Below are positions 63,485 through 64,000 of a stretch of 64,000 bases of DNA, in pieces (positions within the stretch are counted from its first letter, which is position 1; each line of letters begins with the position of its first letter). The stretch spans positions 61,001-125,000 of the forward strand of contig JAVYIG010000644.1 in the NCBI GenBank assembly GCA_035222895.1, read 5' to 3'. This DNA is from Strongylocentrotus droebachiensis. Taxonomy: Eukaryota; Echinodermata; Echinoidea; Camarodonta; Strongylocentrotidae. The notes below the pieces were generated by a model. It saw nothing but the letters and a program-made list of their open reading frames with translations, was not told where the DNA came from and made no database searches. Both the position numbers and the translations under genes were made by a program.

Positions 63485-64000
63485 CTACAAGAGGAAAAAA
63501 TGAGGTTATTTTTTAATAATTATTTGTTCCGCTTTCTTCCTTAATATGTCTTTGTAAAATGTCGATTATTATGTTATCATTTATTTCACGTTCAAGTTTG
63601 ACTATATTTGTAGTTAATGTCAACTTGATTTCGCATTAACTTGATTTATATTAAACAGGGATAACGTGTTGGAACAATTAATTCATCTTGACATAACTAT
63701 ACTTATATTTGTACACATCTAATCAGCCAGTTCATAATTGCAGTCTGAGCATGAGCACATAAAGGTCATTGCAGACCAAATTATGAAATACACGGAGACA
63801 AATTACTGGATACGTGCTCATGGAAGTTATGTATTCTTTATTCATTCATGCACAAGCAGTGCACTCCACAATACACAGGTGGAAGTATTCTTTGCAAAGG
63901 AGAAACAAAGGTTATTTATGTAGCACCTCGATCGCTGTAGGAGTGCTTATTTTAAAATGTACCAAGTGGGACCTCTTCATGTTTTGAAGATCTGTGGATA
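63485..64000. other. Intron upstream of exon 1, with repeat R4 fragment
   Basis: No further LRR exon before the edge. Bases 63830-64000 match R4 at 41100-41240 in order. Confidence 0.6.

Noticed and set aside
61280..61495. Plus-strand open frame
   Set aside because: Antisense shadow of LRR exon 3.

Overview
This is eukaryotic, intron-rich, AT-rich DNA, most likely from a marine invertebrate deuterostome; a sea urchin or another echinoderm is my best guess. The clues are very large introns full of short inverted-repeat (MITE-like) elements and triplet microsatellites, and two fold-back transposons whose long inverted arms are built of ~15-17 bp tandem repeats. From memory, the sea urchin TU elements are like this. 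No species assignment is claimed.

One gene dominates. I find 43 exons on the minus strand, from 63484 down to 547, with intron phases that agree at every junction and an open frame of 4831 nt (about 1610 codons). Both ends run off the window: the start codon, signal peptide and any LRRNT lie beyond 64000, and the last part of the final domain lies before base 1. In order the protein has: about 30 leucine-rich repeats (LRRs) in 22 exons joined by phase-2 introns (63484-28001); an LRR C-terminal cap (26641-26457); a fibronectin type III-like domain in two exons (25786-24632); a Ser/Thr/Pro-rich linker made by six duplicated 48-nt exons (24118-16496); a fibro-slime/PA14-like domain in six exons (15919-9384); a kringle (8433-8143); and two F5/8 type C (discoidin) domains (7453-5233 and 1357-547, the second incomplete). 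It is probably a secreted or cell-surface recognition or adhesion protein. I do not recognise a named gene with this architecture.

Everything else is intron. It holds two fold-back transposons with exact 9-bp target duplications (18374-20990, 21195-24054), hAT-like elements with 8-bp duplications (22948-23355, 44282-45093), a 928-bp palindromic Tc1/mariner-like element (46552-47479), TTAA-flanked and TAA-flanked MITEs, a recurring hairpin family beginning GGGGGGTGTTTCACAAAG, tRNA-derived SINEs, a broken LINE reverse transcriptase (38220-39960), a 49-bp minisatellite, and many (TAG/ACT)n and (GA/CA)n microsatellites. Several insertions are nested, and another copy within the window shows the empty site. 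No second host gene, rRNA, CRISPR array or convincing functional tRNA was seen.

All exon boundaries were read by eye from splice dinucleotides, phase and domain fit. Start, end and isoforms are unknown.
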